Assembly (NCBI GenBank): GCA_902384935.1
Contig: CABMDO010000022.1
Coordinates: 1-63,853 of the forward strand
Direction of reading: 5' to 3'
Origin: Candidatus Norongarragalina meridionalis
GTDB taxonomy: Archaea > Micrarchaeota > Micrarchaeia > Norongarragalinales > Norongarragalinaceae
DNA length: 63,853 bases
Part shown: piece by piece, positions 62,701 through 63,853 of the stretch
Layout of the letters: the number at the start of each line of letters is the position of its first letter
Numbering within the stretch: the stretch's first letter is position 1
Made by a program: the position numbers and the translations under genes
The notes under the pieces: model-generated
Told to the model about the DNA's origin: nothing
What the model saw: the letters and a program-made list of their open reading frames with translations, nothing else
Database searches by the model: none

Positions 62701-63853
62701 TATTGGTCGCAAAAGTGAGTCCCGTCAGGTTGACGGTCTGCGGCTCCGTGTATCGCTCGGTGTTCTGCCCGTCGTTAAGAGTTATCGGCGTCCGCATCTG
62801 CCAGTCCGACAGCTCGGACGGCCAAGGCGACGGCGTCGGAGTCGGCGTAGGCGTCGGGGTTGGCGTGGGAGTCGGCGTCGGCGCCGCCTCATAAAACGGC
62901 ATCGCCGTGTTCGCGTAGAGTATGTAATTATTTGACGTGCCGTTGAGCCAGACGTAGTCCAATCGCTCCGATGCGCCGCTCAGGTAGGTCGGCGTAGCCG
63001 GACGTATGTTTCCGACGTTATCGTCGGTAAGCCAGCGCGTAGTGTTCCAGCCGGTGGTCTCGTCGTTCATGGAAACGAGCGCAAGGTCGTAGTTCCCGTT
63101 GTTCGCGTTGCTTTGGAACATCATGGAAGGCCTATCGCCGTAAATCGTGAGCGTCGGATAAGATGCAGTTGCCGTCGCCAGAGTGTCAAAACTCGCCGTG
63201 CTGTTCAGCGATTTCCAATTCGCCGCGTCGGAACAATTCAGGATTTCCGAACAGAAGGAAAATCGAATGTCGTGCGCGAGCGAATTTCCCCATGCGACGA
63301 ACAGCGCACCTGACGAATTGACGGCAACGGAACGGCGGTCTGTGGAAGCGTAGGTTATGTTCGTCACTATGGATGGCGCGCTCCAAATCCCGGGCGACGT
63401 CCTTTCCAGGAGGTAGCCGTTGGCGTTGTTTGTCATGAAGACGCGGTTATTGCCATCGCAGATTGCCGCCGGCGCTTCATTGGCATCGGCGTATGGGTAG
63501 GTGTCCATAGAGCTGATATTATCACTTGCGAGCCAGTTCGCGGCGACAGAACAATCTACCGACTGCGTGCGGCAGACCTTGTGGCGGATTACATGTGAAT
63601 TTATAATGCCAGCGAAGAGATGCCGCGAACCGTCGGTAAAAGCCGCAAGTGCGGGCACGTCATAAGTGGGGGAGGGAGCAGAGACAAACAAAATGAAAGT
63701 AGCCAAGCTGCTACAGCAGCACGCCCCTTTGCGTTCTAGTTTGGCGATTACTGCCCGGTCATCTATATTCTCCTGATAGGCTACCCAGATGTCGCCCGTG
63801 TTCGGCTCTTCGACTAGCGTCTGAAAGTATTCGTCGGTAAATGGTGCGCCACT
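59750..63853 (-). CDS. Giant fibre-like surface adhesin with DUF2341, coiled-coil repeats and C1q-like tip (5' partial)
   Basis: The frame is open across the right edge; 1,367 residues are visible and the true start lies beyond the window (a TTG at 63706 is internal). From the N-terminal side: beta-propeller-like repeats (about 62900-63853), a Pro/Thr hexamer-coded linker (62828-62881), a DUF2341 domain (DWQMRTPITLND), a LamG-like beta-sandwich (about 61870-62450), a Pro/Ser linker (61801-61857), two 48-residue TGQVYC-type modules, three 56-residue coiled-coil repeats (60329-60832), and a C-terminal beta-sandwich (about 59750-60160) whose order of strands and the FDTEIYD..G.....AGTAGVYHVCM..., GDYLEAYVQI pattern resembles a C1q/TNF-like domain. 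It would project from the cell and trimerise. Confidence 0.75.
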   Translation of the reverse strand, partial: SGAPFTDEYFQTLVEEPNTGDIWVAYQENIDDRAVIAKLERKGACCCSSLATFILFVSAPSPTYDVPALAAFTDGSRHLFAGIINSHVIRHKVCRTQSVDCSVAANWLASDNISSMDTYPYADANEAPAAICDGNNRVFMTNNANGYLLERTSPGIWSAPSIVTNITYASTDRRSVAVNSSGALFVAWGNSLAHDIRFSFCSEILNCSDAANWKSLNSTASFDTLATATASYPTLTIYGDRPSMMFQSNANNGNYDLALVSMNDETTGWNTTRWLTDDNVGNIRPATPTYLSGASERLDYVWLNGTSNNYILYANTAMPFYEAAPTPTPTPTPTPTPTPTPSPWPSELSDWQMRTPITLNDGQNTERYTEPQTVNLTGLTFATNNCSKELRITAGYSSETEIPFNIIDNSGQTASEGTQWCMVQFLVNMSSSANSTYVASNTTNYWAYYDNPSATDPAYGQLRGWTVQYNGRVMPEYEEAAYNWTLYYGAPIVGATAYLLNENGNSNLYFDDFGTQGGSAFEWRRYGAGTTTFTYEIRYKGGSYSGLDPVTYVSNATKTSGLVINQTGVGILGAAYDACNYVDVPNPDRYHVYRVTWDGTTSRAYVDGVYATSSTCTTPIAINMVMFGGANSAGTGNGAWDYLVFNNASMVAPLETTFGSQESQAEPTPSPSPSPSPSPSPSPSPTVYAPLDAYYVLTQGNPDLFNAVLTTALSSDLIPAALSYSLGSPSLYWQAAYVGNLVATNGISAPFASITNLTSAYSFVGMLVSPLASLASLTAQDASIANLNVTDGSCLGGVCINDWNQAGNGTIDETDPHWTANESRVTALENTRGHAGNCSAGEFVQSLTTGQVYCAEPSFTETDPRWADNESRVTALESTRGHVGNCSDGEFVYSLTTGQVYCAAPSFTEADPHWNGNYSIVFAYLGNLTENDTVILGLVGENTNAISVLNTTVGVLDQYVQAGFADVNSSIYALNQSDAMLFANLSEAWTQISALQADNAALFNNATLQENEIQDALLALAGNATALQELNESVYILQQSDNSLWLNMSALNGLAAELQNNASLQENEIQSALSALAGNWTALQAVNDSVYLLEQSNGSLWMNVSDLSGLVAGLQNNASLQESEIQGTLLALAGNWTAIQEANNAIYLLNQSDTSLWLNVSALSGLIVNLQNNASLQEAEIQNVNDTAVHIYGDEEIYGNKGFHDGATFYANVIVHGKLSAVSDLSVGGNFSAPNQSGFRAYNSSALTLRGGVPQKLMFDTEIYDAQSEFGDSRFMAGTAGVYHVCMQLYCDGGTVRSEYVWLYKNGAVFTQSIQYDQSSIPICQDVRLAAGDYLEAYVQIAVTSLTTRKTCTSGIEYTWFSAAKVS
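60329..60832 (-). repeat. Three tandem 168-bp repeats (56 aa each)
   Basis: Each unit begins LQE(N/S)EIQ and ends LQNNAS, with conserved LAGNWTALQ, QS(D/N).SLW.N(V/M)S. The repeats are coiled-coil forming and diverge at DNA level. A partial fourth unit follows downstream. Confidence 0.8.
61801..61857 (-). repeat. Pro/Ser-coding hexanucleotide repeat
   Basis: A run of GGCGAC/GGCGAG-like hexamers encodes alternating Pro-Ser, an extended linker prone to slippage. Confidence 0.6.
62828..62881 (-). repeat. Pro/Thr-coding hexanucleotide repeat
   Basis: Tandem GGCGTC/GGAGTC-like hexamers encode alternating Pro-Thr, an extended and probably glycosylated linker. Confidence 0.65.

Noticed and set aside
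63704-63706. TTG as the start of the giant adhesin
   Set aside because: The frame stays open to the window edge and the upstream residues look like the same beta-propeller-like protein, so the gene is treated as 5' partial.

Overview
The window reads as a gene-dense stretch of a small archaeal genome, most likely a DPANN-type lineage (Micrarchaeota/Diapherotrites-like by protein style; this placement is inference). The archaeal markers are the PolD small subunit DP1, a complete A-type ATP synthase operon, a histone, ribosomal protein L15e, archease, NAC, UPF0147, SecD/SecF, split transketolase, an archaeal-type Ogg glycosylase and an XPF/Hef-type nuclease-helicase pair. Many first genes have a TATA box centred about 23-30 nt before the start codon, which implies leaderless mRNAs. 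Genes inside operons more often carry GGAGG/GGTGA-type ribosome binding sites. No stretch longer than 300 bases lacks a gene.

Layout. 1-10.6 kb: end of a Cys-rich secreted protein, a membrane methyltransferase, an MBL hydrolase between near-identical 16-base direct repeats, a VKOR-like mini protein with a membrane-bound HtrA-like protease, nitroreductase, HdeD-like protein, YdeI-like protein, an H+-type P-ATPase, a DUF1624-like membrane protein, and a gingipain-like protease with a secreted partner. 10.6-18.6 kb: metal transport (MgtA-type P-ATPase, CorA-like protein, CopA) with an Ogg glycosylase. The copper cluster consists of a membrane-bound HTH regulator, a 56-aa TRASH-like protein, an HMA membrane protein and CopA, with a 14-bp palindrome between the regulator and the rest. 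18.6-28.5 kb: transketolase halves, rubrerythrin, ZIP transporter, GalT with a small partner and a 23-aa Cys/Lys micro-ORF, NAC, a transglycosylase-like gene interrupted by an in-frame TAG, a BASS transporter, archease, an AT-rich radical-SAM-like gene and DP1.

28.6-37.2 kb: A-type ATP synthase operon in the order H-I-K-E-C-F-A-B-(unknown 115 aa)-D. 37.2-45.3 kb: UPF0147, ScpB, VIT1-like iron/manganese transporter, DUF4430 lipoprotein, an XPF-type nuclease and Hef-type helicase as separate genes, histone, L15e, Trm9-like methyltransferase and SecF-SecD. 45.3-57.6 kb: secreted proteins of unknown function, tRNA-Leu(CAG), cold-shock protein, an mTERF-like repeat protein, a membrane-anchored P-loop ATPase with an MFS transporter, a DUF2330-like protein, an operon ending in a secreted protein with PSI-like cysteine modules, tRNA-Phe(GAA), and an AT-rich ATPase/winged-helix gene. 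57.7-63.9 kb: two large surface proteins, an S-layer/adhesin-like protein and a fibre-like adhesin with 56-residue repeats and a C1q-like C-terminal domain. The second runs off the right edge.

The recurring theme is envelope function: ion-motive ATPases (P-type and A-type), metal transport, Sec export, and cysteine-rich or repeat-rich surface proteins. The best candidates for undescribed biology are the micro-ORF and TRASH-like proteins, the amber-interrupted transglycosylase, the extra gene in the ATP synthase operon, the fibre adhesin, and the PSI-like secreted protein.
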